Positions 1-9,165 are shown, counted from the first letter of the stretch. The stretch is DNA of 64,000 nt from Candidatus Nanoarchaeia archaeon (GCA_028713895.1 JAQTNH010000001.1:307808-371807); one strand, 5' to 3'. Notes: a model not told the origin generated them from the letters alone. Numbers and translations: made by a program.

Positions 1-351
1 GTCCCCTGCCTTTGCAAAGGTCGGGGCCTTGTTCTCCATGAACAATTTTGAAATCTGGAACGGGCCTTCTTTTGAAAGTATGACTGCGGGCATTGAGCCC
101 AGCTTTTCCTTCAGCTGTTCAATATTTTTTTTGTGGGTTGTAAGCTTGTCAAGAGCGTGAAGTATGATTGTCTTCCGGATGACTTTGATGTCCACATCCT
201 TTCGCAATTTCGCGCGCAGGTTGTGGAACTGCTTTCCAGGCATCCCTTTTATGTCTACAACAGCGACAGTGGCTGCGTTCTGCATATCGTGCGCAAGCTG
301 CTCCACCTGCCTTGATTTCCATTCAGGAAGCTTTTTTGTCCGGATTGCCAT
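1..351 (-). CDS. rplP0: 50S ribosomal protein L10/P0, partial (C-terminus off the left edge)
   Basis: Reverse strand from ATG at 351 reads MAIRTKKLPEWKSRQVEQLAHDMQNAATVAVVDIKGMPGKQFHNLRAKLR..., L10-like, directly downstream of L1. Confidence 0.88.
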   Translation of the reverse strand, partial: MAIRTKKLPEWKSRQVEQLAHDMQNAATVAVVDIKGMPGKQFHNLRAKLRKDVDIKVIRKTIILHALDKLTTHKKNIEQLKEKLGSMPAVILSKEGPFQISKLFMENKAPTFAKAGD

Positions 352-356
352 GAGTA

Positions 357-1019
357 TCACTTGAAGTAAACGGGCTCTCCCATTGTAGTTTTGATATAAA
401 CTTTTCTAATCTGCTGCTCTCCGCGCGGAAGCTTGCTTACGATAAGCGCGTAGACAGCGTTAATGTTTTTAGCAAGGTCTTCGTCAGAGAACTTTTCGTT
501 CCCAATCCTGACGCTTACGACCGGCTGCTTTTTGGTCTGAATATGAACTGTATTGTCAAGCTTGTGGCGGATTATTTTCAAATCAACCTTGGGAGGCACA
601 ATGCATCCTGCTTTCGGGCTTGGCATCTTCCCTTTCGGGCCGAGAATCTTACCGAAAACTGTTGCTATGTCTGTCATGATGTTTGACTGCGCAACAAAGT
701 AATCGCAATCGCGTGCGAGCGATTTAATCTCTTTTTTCTTGTTCAGCCACTCCGGGAACTCCTGCTTTACAACTGTTCTGTCAAATACCTCGCTGGACTG
801 CGTTGAAAGATCCTTGTCAACCAGGCCGCAGATTTTTATTTTCTTTCCGTTGTTCACAGGAAGAGTGAAGAACTCATCAACCTTGTTCTCAGGGTTTTTC
901 AAATCGAATTCCTTGAGAAGTATGGAAAAGTCTATTGACTGGGCGAAGTTACGTTTCTTGCTTTCGCGGGCTTTTTTCAAAGCCTCCAATATTTTCGTGT
1001 TTTCCATTTCAGCTTCCAC
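357..1019 (-). CDS. rpl1: 50S ribosomal protein L1
   Basis: 220 aa with GPKGKMPSPKAGCIVPP motif; adjacent to L10 and near L11. Confidence 0.95.
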   Translation of the reverse strand: MEAEMENTKILEALKKARESKKRNFAQSIDFSILLKEFDLKNPENKVDEFFTLPVNNGKKIKICGLVDKDLSTQSSEVFDRTVVKQEFPEWLNKKKEIKSLARDCDYFVAQSNIMTDIATVFGKILGPKGKMPSPKAGCIVPPKVDLKIIRHKLDNTVHIQTKKQPVVSVRIGNEKFSDEDLAKNINAVYALIVSKLPRGEQQIRKVYIKTTMGEPVYFK

Positions 1020-1152
1020 CTAAGTGGTATGATGACAATGCACCAGAACAGAAGTATTGCCTTTTAGTCTGGCGCGGTATCATCGGGCGCTCAAATAAAA
1101 TCTTGGATTGATTGGGGGTTTATAAATCTTGCTAATCAGTGAACTGTAAAGT

Positions 1153-2172
1153 TAACGTCACCTAATAAAGGTTAAGCGAAGGATTTTTCAGTTTAGTAAG
1201 CAACCTCTCTCAGATTAGAGTGGGTGGTCGGGGGAAAGCTGAAGGAGATTAAACTAAGAAGTCGTGGGGGGCTTTTTTCAAACATACGCAAATAGGGGCT
1301 TGACGCCTAAACATTTATATAAAGTTAAACGGCTCTTCATCATATATGGCTGTCAATAGAGAAGAAAGAAGAACTTTTGAAAAAATTAGTAGTTTGTATG
1401 ATAGAGCAAGAATCAGTTATCCAACACAACTTATTGACGATATTGTTACTTATTCTGGAATAAGGCTTAATGGAAGAATTTTAGATGTTGGTTGTGGTAC
1501 TGGTCAGGTAACTCATCTTTTAGCTCAAAGAGGGTATCATGTTACTGGATTGGATGTAGGAAAAGAAATGATAGATGTTGCAAAAGAAAAGTGTTCCGCG
1601 TTCCCAAAAGTTAGTTTCAAAGTTGGAACTTTTGAAGATGCTACATTCTCTGACGCTTCATTAGATATCATTACTTCTGGAATGGCTTGGCACTGGATTA
1701 ATCCAGAACGCAGAGAAGAAAAAGCCTACAGAATTTTAAGAAGTGGGGGAACACTTGCTTTGTTTTGGTCATATCAACGAAAAGAAGAATCCGATTTTGT
1801 GAAAGCTGTTGGTAATGTTCTTGATAAATATGGAGGTGCAAATAGAGGACCAGCAGGATCAAAAGTTAGACAAATTTCTGATACTCTTTATAAAAAATTA
1901 AAGGGAAGTCAATCTTTTAATTCTGTCGAAATGAGGGAATATAATGAAGATTTTGAATTCAGTAAAAAGAGGTATGTTGATTTGATTGTTTCGTATGGTT
2001 GGGTTCAAGTATTATCTGAAGAAAAAAGGAGAAATTTAGTGGATGACTTACAAAAACTGTATAAGAGGTATGAAGAGCCGTTGATTATTCCGTACAAGTA
2101 TGTGTTGGTGTTAGCAAAGAAGAGCTAAAGCCCGAAATAGATGAGCTGTTAACCTAACGTCACTTAAGAATA
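1153..2172. repeat. short direct repeats flanking the methyltransferase gene
   Basis: taacgtcacctaata (1153-1167) and taacgtcacttaagaata (2155-2172), with further similarity just 5' (ctgtaaag / ctgttaac). Confidence 0.55.
1346..2128 (+). CDS. class I SAM-dependent methyltransferase
   Basis: ILDVGCGTGQVTHLLAQRGYHVTGLDVG motif I; TATA-like tttatataaa upstream. Confidence 0.9.
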   Translation: MAVNREERRTFEKISSLYDRARISYPTQLIDDIVTYSGIRLNGRILDVGCGTGQVTHLLAQRGYHVTGLDVGKEMIDVAKEKCSAFPKVSFKVGTFEDATFSDASLDIITSGMAWHWINPERREEKAYRILRSGGTLALFWSYQRKEESDFVKAVGNVLDKYGGANRGPAGSKVRQISDTLYKKLKGSQSFNSVEMREYNEDFEFSKKRYVDLIVSYGWVQVLSEEKRRNLVDDLQKLYKRYEEPLIIPYKYVLVLAKKS

Positions 2173-2211
2173 ATACAAAGTTATAAATATTAACTCGACT
2201 TATTCTAATAT

Positions 2212-2424
2212 ATGTTCCCAGAAAAAGTGCCAACACTTCAGATGTTACAGGATTTGCTTTATCGTGGCGGGGAATCAGAAGAAAAATATGTTCCGAAACC
2301 ACCGTCCTTATTAGAGGGATATGAAGAGGTTCCATTTTGTGTTGGAGAACACGATAAAAATGGATTTCTTATATTTAGAGACCCTACGCCAGAAGAAATG
2401 GCTGCCTATCACAAAAAGGAATAA
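2212..2424 (+). CDS. small hypothetical protein (70 aa)
   Basis: Complete ORF preceded by TATA-like ttataaatatt; no family recognised. Confidence 0.5.
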   Translation: MFPEKVPTLQMLQDLLYRGGESEEKYVPKPPSLLEGYEEVPFCVGEHDKNGFLIFRDPTPEEMAAYHKKE

Positions 2425-2447
2425 TTCTAAGCGGTCTGTCCTGTGTT

Positions 2448-2948
2448 TTACTTAAGCAAACTGTCCCAGTGGCCTTCGTTGACTTCCTTGGTGATGTCCT
2501 TGGGATTCTTTCCCTCGACTGTGATGCCTGCTGAGACGCAGGTTCCAAGAACGTTCTTAACTGCATTCTTCAGAGTGCGCGCGCCCATAGACTCCATCTT
2601 CAGCTTTGCAACCTTGACAATGATTTCCTTTGTTGCATTGCCCACTGTTGCCGGCTTGCCTTCAGTTCCCTCTTTCCATGAGCTTCCGCTGCCTTTCTCA
2701 ACCTTGAGCTCCTTAAGCATAAGCTGGGAAGTCGGGGGGGTGCCTACCTTGAGCTCCCATTTTTTTGTGTCTGGGTAAAGAATTACCTCGACCGGGACCT
2801 TGATTCCCTCGAATGCCTTTGTCGCCTTGTTTATGTCGTCAACGAGAAGCTTCACGTTGATTCCCATTGGCGAGACTTTTGGTGCCAGTGGCGGGCCTGG
2901 CATTGCCTTTCCGCCCTCGATTATTATTTTTATTGATTCTTTTGCCAT
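2448..2948 (-). CDS. rpl11: 50S ribosomal protein L11
   Basis: MAKESIKIIIEGGKAMPGPPLAPKVSPMGINV, L11 signature. Confidence 0.95.
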   Translation of the reverse strand: MAKESIKIIIEGGKAMPGPPLAPKVSPMGINVKLLVDDINKATKAFEGIKVPVEVILYPDTKKWELKVGTPPTSQLMLKELKVEKGSGSSWKEGTEGKPATVGNATKEIIVKVAKLKMESMGARTLKNAVKNVLGTCVSAGITVEGKNPKDITKEVNEGHWDSLLK

Positions 2949-3043
2949 GATATCACTCCATAATATTGAACATTAATCTGTCTAAGAAGCATTTTCCTTT
3001 GTATGTGTAACGTAAAAATCAAATAAAATGGGGTTTTTAAAGT

Positions 3044-3721
3044 TTACTCAGGAGCCCCAGTTCTCTGCTGTTCTATCAAAGGCAGGATATATTTTCGTGA
3101 AGATTTGTTTTTAAATCCAATCTGTTCCTCTGTCATGCCTGCATATTCTCTCGGATACCATGACCATGGCTGTTCTTTTATTTGAATAACCCAAAAATTC
3201 GGGTTTACCTTTCTTTCATTTTCTTTTATCAGCAAAACTGCTAATTTTTCTTCTAAGGTATTTAACCCAAACTTGGATTTCTCTTTTTGATACGCATCAT
3301 AAGAGGTTCCTGTTTCTACACAATCATCCAGACAAAGAACATGTTTTCCGTATAATTTTTTTACGACATCTGACAAATCCTGCATTTCAACAGTACCGGG
3401 TTTTTTATTGTGCCCGTACGCAGAGATATCAACCAAGACTTTTGGTATTTCAATACCCCCTAACAATTTATTTCGGTACAAATCACTAAAATGGCTGTAT
3501 AGTTCATAACCTCCGCGCTCAAAAACACAGAATATGTCTGGCTTGTAACCAGAAGTGTATACCAATGCAAATAACGCATCAATCAATTCCTGGAAATCAT
3601 TAGGCTCTATGTATAAGTCTCCTTTGTCATCTTTTCTAAATGTTACTTCAGGAATAGCTAAACCTAACTTTTCAAATTCCGGATTCACCCTGTAAAGTTC
3701 CGTTTCTAATTGGATTCCCAT
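3044..3721 (-). CDS. phosphoribosyltransferase-domain protein
   Basis: VLCLDDCVETGTSYDAY matches the PRPP-binding loop; type I PRTase-like layout. Confidence 0.75.
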   Translation of the reverse strand: MGIQLETELYRVNPEFEKLGLAIPEVTFRKDDKGDLYIEPNDFQELIDALFALVYTSGYKPDIFCVFERGGYELYSHFSDLYRNKLLGGIEIPKVLVDISAYGHNKKPGTVEMQDLSDVVKKLYGKHVLCLDDCVETGTSYDAYQKEKSKFGLNTLEEKLAVLLIKENERKVNPNFWVIQIKEQPWSWYPREYAGMTEEQIGFKNKSSRKYILPLIEQQRTGAPE

Positions 3722-3751
3722 AATTCATCACAGCCACCTCACAGAAATTAA

Positions 3752-3923
3752 CTATTCAGATTCCTTTTTCTTCCTGCCCTTTCTCTTGGAAGAGAAAGTG
3801 TAAGCTGCCCAAAGAGAACCTATTAATCTGATTCCTTTTCTTCTGCGTCCAAGCCTTTCGCTCCTGTTAGTCGCAAAGCCTTGAGGGAAAACAGATTAGT
3901 CTGATTCCTTTTCTTCTGCGTCC
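3752..3923. repeat. NusG 3'-tail triplication with intervening hairpin elements
   Basis: ttaRtctgattccttttcttctgcgtcc at 3896-3923 and 3823-3850; degraded third copy ctattcagattcctttttcttcc at 3752-3774. Confidence 0.88.
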
Positions 3924-4372
3924 TGCTCTTTCACGACGCGCACAGAGTCAAGCTTGACTGTAATCGGAATCGGGACTGCTGCCTCGAGAAGCTCGACAAT
4001 AACCTCTTCCTTTGCCTTTGTGATGCGCTGAACCCTTGCGCGCTCGCCCTTGAACGGGCCGGACACGATTTCAACGATGTCGCCGGTGTTGATTTTGACC
4101 TGCTCGACTGTGGTTGAAAGGAAGTGCTTGATTTCGTCAAGCCTGACTTCGCCGATAACGCCTTTTGAGTGCGTGACCCCGTAAATAGCCTTGTTGATGT
4201 CGTCTGCATTATCCGCCTCGACAAAGAAGTATCCCTTCACTTCACGCGGCTTTAAGATAGCATAAACTGAAAGTCCGAGCTGCCTGATTTTGAGCAGCAG
4301 TTTGTCTATAACCTGGGACTCGCGCCCTGTTGTTGTCCGTACTGCGAAAATTTTTGCCATTTTTTTAAACAC
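3896..4372 (-). CDS. spt5: transcription elongation factor Spt5/NusG
   Basis: MAKIFAVRTTTGRESQVIDKLL...GDIVEIVSGPFKGERARV (NGN plus KOW). Confidence 0.93.
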   Translation of the reverse strand: MFKKMAKIFAVRTTTGRESQVIDKLLLKIRQLGLSVYAILKPREVKGYFFVEADNADDINKAIYGVTHSKGVIGEVRLDEIKHFLSTTVEQVKINTGDIVEIVSGPFKGERARVQRITKAKEEVIVELLEAAVPIPITVKLDSVRVVKEQDAEEKESD

Positions 4373-4763
4373 CTTTAATCAATTGAAATACCAACTGGAT
4401 TATAAAACCGAGCAAACCGATAGCCAGGATTCCGAGTCCTGAAATCTTTGAAATCTTTGAAAGCTCCTCGATGTCAGGCTTTCGCGAAACAATTATCACG
4501 CGCTTGTATTCAGAGAACCAGTGCCTTAACTTGTCCGGAATCTCGCTGAGCTTCGGCAGCTTTATTTTCGGGAGCTGGAACCCTGATTTTTCCCCTGAAG
4601 TGATAATGTTTGATGTCTGAGGCGCAGTGGACTCTTCCTCTGCTTCAACAACGTCCTCTGTCCTTGTTTCGGTGTGGGAAAGTGTTTGGGCAGGGGATTC
4701 GCCAGGTGCAACTGAAACTGGTGCGCTGTTCCCTGCTGACTCTTTCTTTTCCTCTTCGCTCAT
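4365..4763 (-). CDS. secE: protein translocase SecE/Sec61 gamma with long charged N-terminal extension
   Basis: C-terminal EYKRVIIVSRKPDIEELSKISKISGLGILAIGLLGFIIQLVFQL; position beside NusG. Confidence 0.85.
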   Translation of the reverse strand: MSEEEKKESAGNSAPVSVAPGESPAQTLSHTETRTEDVVEAEEESTAPQTSNIITSGEKSGFQLPKIKLPKLSEIPDKLRHWFSEYKRVIIVSRKPDIEELSKISKISGLGILAIGLLGFIIQLVFQLIKGV

Positions 4764-4829
4764 AAATCATCAATTCCGTTGTGGAAATCCTTCGGATTTC
4801 GTCCGACTGTCTCCTTACAAATCATCAAC
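4760..4829. repeat. FtsZ 3'-tail duplication flanking a 33-bp hairpin repeat
   Basis: tcataaatcatcaa (4760-4773) versus ttacaaatcatcaa (4815-4828), with ATTCCGTTGTGGAAATCCTTCGGATTTCGTCCG at 4773-4805 between. Confidence 0.8.
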
Positions 4830-5960
4830 AAACGTTATCCCGAGCTCGCTCTCGATTTCCTTCTGCTTCTGCGATGACATTGTCTTCTGCCTTCCGAAAA
4901 TCTGCGGCGAGGTTACGCCGGTTACAATCAGAAGCGTGCGGACTGTTTCGCCGAGGTCGTTTGAAATCTGCGCGCCCCAGTTTATTTTTGCGTCATCATC
5001 AAGCTTTTTTGAGACAATTTCAATAACTTTTTTTGCCTCGTCAAGGGACATTGTCGGCCCGCCTGAAACCACGATGAGCGCCCCTTTTGCGCCGCTTATG
5101 TCAACATCAAGCAAGGGATTGCTGATTGCCTTCTCGACAGATTCGACTGCCCGGTTGGTTGAATCGGATTCTCCGACTCCAATCATTGCAACTCCGCCCT
5201 CTTTCATTATTGCGCGGATGTCTGCAAAGTCCCTGTTGATTAACCCGGGCTTTGTGATTAGTTCTGACACGCCTTTGACTGCGTTTGTCAGGATTTCATC
5301 AGCAACCTTGAATGCCGTGTACAATGGCAAGTCCGGGGCGATTTCCAGAAGCTTGTCATTTGGTATTACGATAATTGTGTCTGTGTTTGCCTGCAAACGC
5401 TCCAGTCCGTCAATTGCATTCTCAAGCCTTCGCTTTCCTTCCATTGAGAATGGAAGAGTGACTACTCCGACTGTCAAAGCCCCTAGCTTTTTTGCAATCT
5501 CTGCAACAACCGGCGCTGCGCCTGTGCCTGTTCCTCCGCCTAAGCCGCATGTTATGAAAACCATGTCTGCTGAGCGAAGAGAATCCTTAATTTCTTTTTC
5601 CTGCTCGCGCGCCGATTCCTCTCCGACTTTCGGGTTTGAACCTGCGCCAAGCCCTCCGGAAAGCTCTTTTCCTATGAGAATTTTCTTGTCGCATACGCAG
5701 CAAAGCAAATCCTTAGCATCAGTATTAAGGGCGATAAGCTCGGCCCCCTTGATTCCTATTTCAGCCATGCGTGAGACTGTGTTGTTTCCTGCACCGCCGA
5801 TTCCGATTACCTTTATGGCAGCAGCTTTCTTTGCAAGAAGCTCCTCAAGCTGGTTGTCTATTTCCCGCGTACGGGATAATTCAGGGCGTGGGCCTTTTGT
5901 TCCCACAATATCTTTTATTGCAGCAGCGCGCTTTGCCGCGATTTCCAGAACCTTATCCAT
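4815..5960 (-). CDS. ftsZ: cell division protein FtsZ
   Basis: [15 protein letters not shown] and [16 protein letters not shown] tubulin/FtsZ motifs. Confidence 0.97.
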   Translation of the reverse strand: MDKVLEIAAKRAAAIKDIVGTKGPRPELSRTREIDNQLEELLAKKAAAIKVIGIGGAGNNTVSRMAEIGIKGAELIALNTDAKDLLCCVCDKKILIGKELSGGLGAGSNPKVGEESAREQEKEIKDSLRSADMVFITCGLGGGTGTGAAPVVAEIAKKLGALTVGVVTLPFSMEGKRRLENAIDGLERLQANTDTIIVIPNDKLLEIAPDLPLYTAFKVADEILTNAVKGVSELITKPGLINRDFADIRAIMKEGGVAMIGVGESDSTNRAVESVEKAISNPLLDVDISGAKGALIVVSGGPTMSLDEAKKVIEIVSKKLDDDAKINWGAQISNDLGETVRTLLIVTGVTSPQIFGRQKTMSSQKQKEIESELGITFVDDL

Positions 5961-5981
5961 TTTTTAATCACCTTTATAGTA

Positions 5982-6677
5982 TCATTTGTTTGTTTTGGAT
6001 TCAGAACCCTTTTTGTTCTCGATTATTTCTTCTTTTAACTCAACTTCGTCAAAACCTATATACTTTTTGATGTCACTGATAATGACATCCCTTAATTTAT
6101 CGTGAAGCGAAAGCTTTGTTTTGTAGCCGATTGTTGCCTTTTTGCCCTCTTCGTTGAGGGTTATGTTCGCAGGCCCGATGCCTGTGTAAATATCAAACAC
6201 CGCGTCAATTCTGTGCCTTTTGTCAGTGACTATTTTTTTGACTGAAACATTGTAACTAAGCACTTTTCCTGCAAGCGGATGATTGAAATCAATGATGATT
6301 CTCCCTGAACTTGCTGAGATTATATTTCCGATGAGCCCGTCAACATTAATCTGCATGCCTGGCACCGGGTTTATTTTCTGGGACTTAAATGTGCTGGAGG
6401 GAACTATCTTGATGAGCTTAGAGCTCTTTTTTCCAAAGCCGTCATCCGGCTGGATTTCGATGTCAAATGTTTCGCCCTCTTTCTTACCTTCAAGAGCCTT
6501 GTCAATCCCCCTTATCAGCTGGGCCCTTCCGACAATTATAGTAACAGGGCCGTACTTTGTGTTATCCCGGTAAACATTTTCCTTCCTTGCTGTTGCTTCG
6601 TCAGTGATGTCAAAGATTTTCCCGTCCACCCTGCCGATATATTCGATTGTTACGAAATCCCCATTTTTAATTGCCAA
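5982..6677 (-). CDS. FKBP-type (SlyD-like) peptidyl-prolyl isomerase
   Basis: GDFVTIEYIGRVDGKIFD...GKKEGETFDIEIQPDDGFG...IDFNHPLAGKVLSYNV. Confidence 0.93.
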   Translation of the reverse strand: MAIKNGDFVTIEYIGRVDGKIFDITDEATARKENVYRDNTKYGPVTIIVGRAQLIRGIDKALEGKKEGETFDIEIQPDDGFGKKSSKLIKIVPSSTFKSQKINPVPGMQINVDGLIGNIISASSGRIIIDFNHPLAGKVLSYNVSVKKIVTDKRHRIDAVFDIYTGIGPANITLNEEGKKATIGYKTKLSLHDKLRDVIISDIKKYIGFDEVELKEEIIENKKGSESKTNK

Positions 6678-6686
6678 AAAATCACC

Positions 6687-6938
6687 CTACATCTTGAGTT
6701 TGATTGATATTTTAGACGTTCTGATTTTCTTACCGTCGATTTCTGCTTCGTCGGTGTTTATCGTTATCTCTTCTTCCTTTGCGCCGTGTATCTTAAGAAG
6801 CTCTGCAACGTCAACTGCCTTGACAGTTTCACGCGAATGCCCTGTAATCTCTACTTCCTTGGCTTCCTCTAAAATTTTTTTTGCTTCAGAAACAAATTCT
6901 TCAGCGCTTTTTTCCATGGTTACTAAAATGTTTTTCAT
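6687..6938 (-). CDS. Alba-like nucleic-acid-binding protein
   Basis: 83 aa: GHSRETVKAVDVAELLKIHGAKEEEITINTDEAEIDGKKIRTSKISIKLK resembles the Alba core. Confidence 0.65.
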   Translation of the reverse strand: MKNILVTMEKSAEEFVSEAKKILEEAKEVEITGHSRETVKAVDVAELLKIHGAKEEEITINTDEAEIDGKKIRTSKISIKLKM

Positions 6939-7012
6939 TAAAATTCCTCCTCGCTTTAATTCTTTGCTGAATTAAGCAAAAAAAGGGGTATTTTTAAAGG
7001 TTTTGTAAAGAA

Positions 7013-7162
7013 TTATTCCTCGACTTTGATGGCTTCTGCCCTTTCTTTTTTCGAAAACCTTGAGACTACGTCTCGGGGCATCGCGACACAGTCGCAATGG
7101 AAAGTGTAAGCTGCCTAAAGAAAAAGAACTGAAAATATTAGTCTTCGACTTTGATGGCTGCG
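7013..7162. repeat. ferredoxin 3'-tail duplication flanking a hairpin element
   Basis: ttattcctcgactttgatggct (7013-7034) versus ttagtcttcgactttgatggct (7138-7159). Confidence 0.85.
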
Positions 7163-7320
7163 TGCGGACAATTGACCTCGCAAGCCCTGCATAAAATGCA
7201 TTTTGATGCGTCCTTAACCACGACCTGCTCGTTTTCCATGCCATAAACCTGAACAGGGCATACCTCTATGCATTTCTTGCAATTCGTACATTTAGCCTTG
7301 TCAATAGTAACCTTAGCCAT
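7138..7320 (-). CDS. 2x[4Fe-4S] ferredoxin
   Basis: CTNCKKCIEVCP and CILCRACEVNCP. Confidence 0.93.
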   Translation of the reverse strand: MAKVTIDKAKCTNCKKCIEVCPVQVYGMENEQVVVKDASKCILCRACEVNCPHAAIKVED

Positions 7321-7360
7321 TGTAAGAACATCAAAAAGAGGGTTTAAAAAGTTTGGGTTT

Positions 7361-7891
7361 TCAGGAGAGCGGAATCTGCGTGTAACAAAGGCTGTCGCCC
7401 CTGCAGACAGCTGAGAACGGATTTGTCCCTGTAATCAGGGTCATGTTCCTTCCGATAAGCATCGGGACGGGCTCGTCTGCCTTTGATGCAATGACTACTG
7501 CGTCATATTCAACATCCCACCCGAAGACGTGGCGGGTTACGTTGCGGGTTTCATACTCGCTTGCTGATGTTGTGCATGAAATCGGCGTTATTGCAGGGCC
7601 GTAGAGAGCTGAACCGCAGGCTGGAGTGAACAGCGCAGGCTTCATTTCAGAGAATATGTCTATTGTATCATACATTCCGAAAGTAAAATGCAGGGGGAGA
7701 GACATTGGAATAACCTGCGAGTATATTGCTTCGGACAGAACAGGCGATTTTGAGCAGTCAACCTTGGTGCCGTTGGCATAATAAAAAGTTTCTGTTGCCT
7801 GGGTGCATACTGCGGATGCAGACGAAAACGCCAAGCCAAAGAGCAGCGCTGCTATGAAAAGCTTCCATATTTTAAAAGATGTTTTTTCCAT
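7361..7891 (-). CDS. secreted protein with Sec-type signal peptide, pilus-locus associated
   Basis: MEKTSFKIWKLFIAALLFGLAFSSASA signal; several Cys; first ORF of the pilin-rich run. Confidence 0.65.
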   Translation of the reverse strand: MEKTSFKIWKLFIAALLFGLAFSSASAVCTQATETFYYANGTKVDCSKSPVLSEAIYSQVIPMSLPLHFTFGMYDTIDIFSEMKPALFTPACGSALYGPAITPISCTTSASEYETRNVTRHVFGWDVEYDAVVIASKADEPVPMLIGRNMTLITGTNPFSAVCRGDSLCYTQIPLS

Positions 7892-7896
7892 TTTAA

Positions 7897-9165
7897 TCAG
7901 CCCAGTGTTTTGTTGTACAGGAAGGAAGTTGCCATTTGCCCACCTGTGTATGTAAGATTAAATGTGTCAAACTCAGTTTTCCAGTCCAGATTCGTGGAAT
8001 CTGGCTTGTAAGCCCCGCTGTTTTTTTCAGCAATCAGCTTGTTTATTGAGCGTATCATCACGCATTTCATTGCGCTGTCATTGCCAGCGCTTCCTGAATT
8101 GCAGCCCAGGAACCCGTTGGTTCCCTGCTTTGTGTCTATCTCAAGCTGCCCTGTTGAGGGACTATATTTTGTATAAAGCGTACAGGAATATCCGTACGTG
8201 TTTGAAACCTTGGATGAGTCAAGATATGTTGCGCAGGATGTTGTGCCAAGCATGAGAGGCGCATCAGGATAATTCGTTGAGACATAATCCACCAAAAGCC
8301 TGAACGGATGGTCAAGGTCAGATGCATTTTGCGTGCAGTAATCGCTCGGATACGGGTCTGTGTTGCAGTTCTTTTCATTGGCAGAAGCTGTTTTTTTCGC
8401 AATCAAAACATCCTCGTCAACCATAATCGGGAACGGCTTGTCGTCAGAGTCGCTGAACTTTGCATCAAAGACTTTGTCGTTGACAAACTTCTCTGCTGCG
8501 TGCTTTATGTACAAAAACGGGGTGGTTGAATTGCTGTGGATATACGGCTCGAAAGAGTATTCAACCATGGGGTTGCGCGGAGGGAACTTTATTGTTATGT
8601 TTCCGAAATCCCCTGTTGAAGAATATGGGAACCAGCTTATCACAAAATAATTGTCCCCGTAGCCAGAAATTTTCATCAGATAATTGAAATTATAGCTTTG
8701 TCCGGAATAAACTGAAAGCGCGGATGTTATTGTCTCTGACGGAGCCTGGAATATTTCGTTGCCGTATTGCTTAACCAGCTCAACTATGGACTCGTCCGAG
8801 GGTATGCACTTCTGGCCCCCGCTCTGCCAGTATGAAATACTTTTTTCAGGAATGAAAGGCATGAATGTGTTGTTCTTGGCGCCGCATGCGCTTACTGTTG
8901 TTGGAAGCTGCCCTCCGAACGCCCCAATCATGAAGGCGGACTCGTCAAAAGCATAACTGCGCTCCTCATCCATTATTTTTTTTATGAACTCCGCGATTTT
9001 GGAAGCGGAAATCGCATTGAGCTGATAGTTTGCCGCGTGAGACTTTATTTCAAAGTCCTTAGCCATGCCTACAAGCCCGATTACAAGAATCACTGCGATT
9101 GAAAGCGCATAAATGAATGAACTCAGCCCATACACCTGCGCTTTTTTGGAAATTGTTTTTTTCAT
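7897..9165 (-). CDS. class III signal peptide (pilin-like) protein
   Basis: ISKKAQVYGLSSFIYALSIAVILVIGLVG N-terminus, large extracytoplasmic domain. Confidence 0.7.
   Translation of the reverse strand: MKKTISKKAQVYGLSSFIYALSIAVILVIGLVGMAKDFEIKSHAANYQLNAISASKIAEFIKKIMDEERSYAFDESAFMIGAFGGQLPTTVSACGAKNNTFMPFIPEKSISYWQSGGQKCIPSDESIVELVKQYGNEIFQAPSETITSALSVYSGQSYNFNYLMKISGYGDNYFVISWFPYSSTGDFGNITIKFPPRNPMVEYSFEPYIHSNSTTPFLYIKHAAEKFVNDKVFDAKFSDSDDKPFPIMVDEDVLIAKKTASANEKNCNTDPYPSDYCTQNASDLDHPFRLLVDYVSTNYPDAPLMLGTTSCATYLDSSKVSNTYGYSCTLYTKYSPSTGQLEIDTKQGTNGFLGCNSGSAGNDSAMKCVMIRSINKLIAEKNSGAYKPDSTNLDWKTEFDTFNLTYTGGQMATSFLYNKTLG

Noticed and set aside
739-1023. 94-aa plus-strand ORF antisense to rpl1
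   Set aside because: Antisense shadow of a well-supported ribosomal protein gene.
1195-1285. Possible ncRNA ending in ggggggctttttt upstream of the methyltransferase
   Set aside because: Only weak hairpins and no recognised motif; not enough support to call.
4627-5967. 446-aa plus-strand ORF antisense to ftsZ
   Set aside because: Shadow ORF; low-complexity Ser/Pro/Phe composition; ftsZ on the opposite strand is unambiguous.
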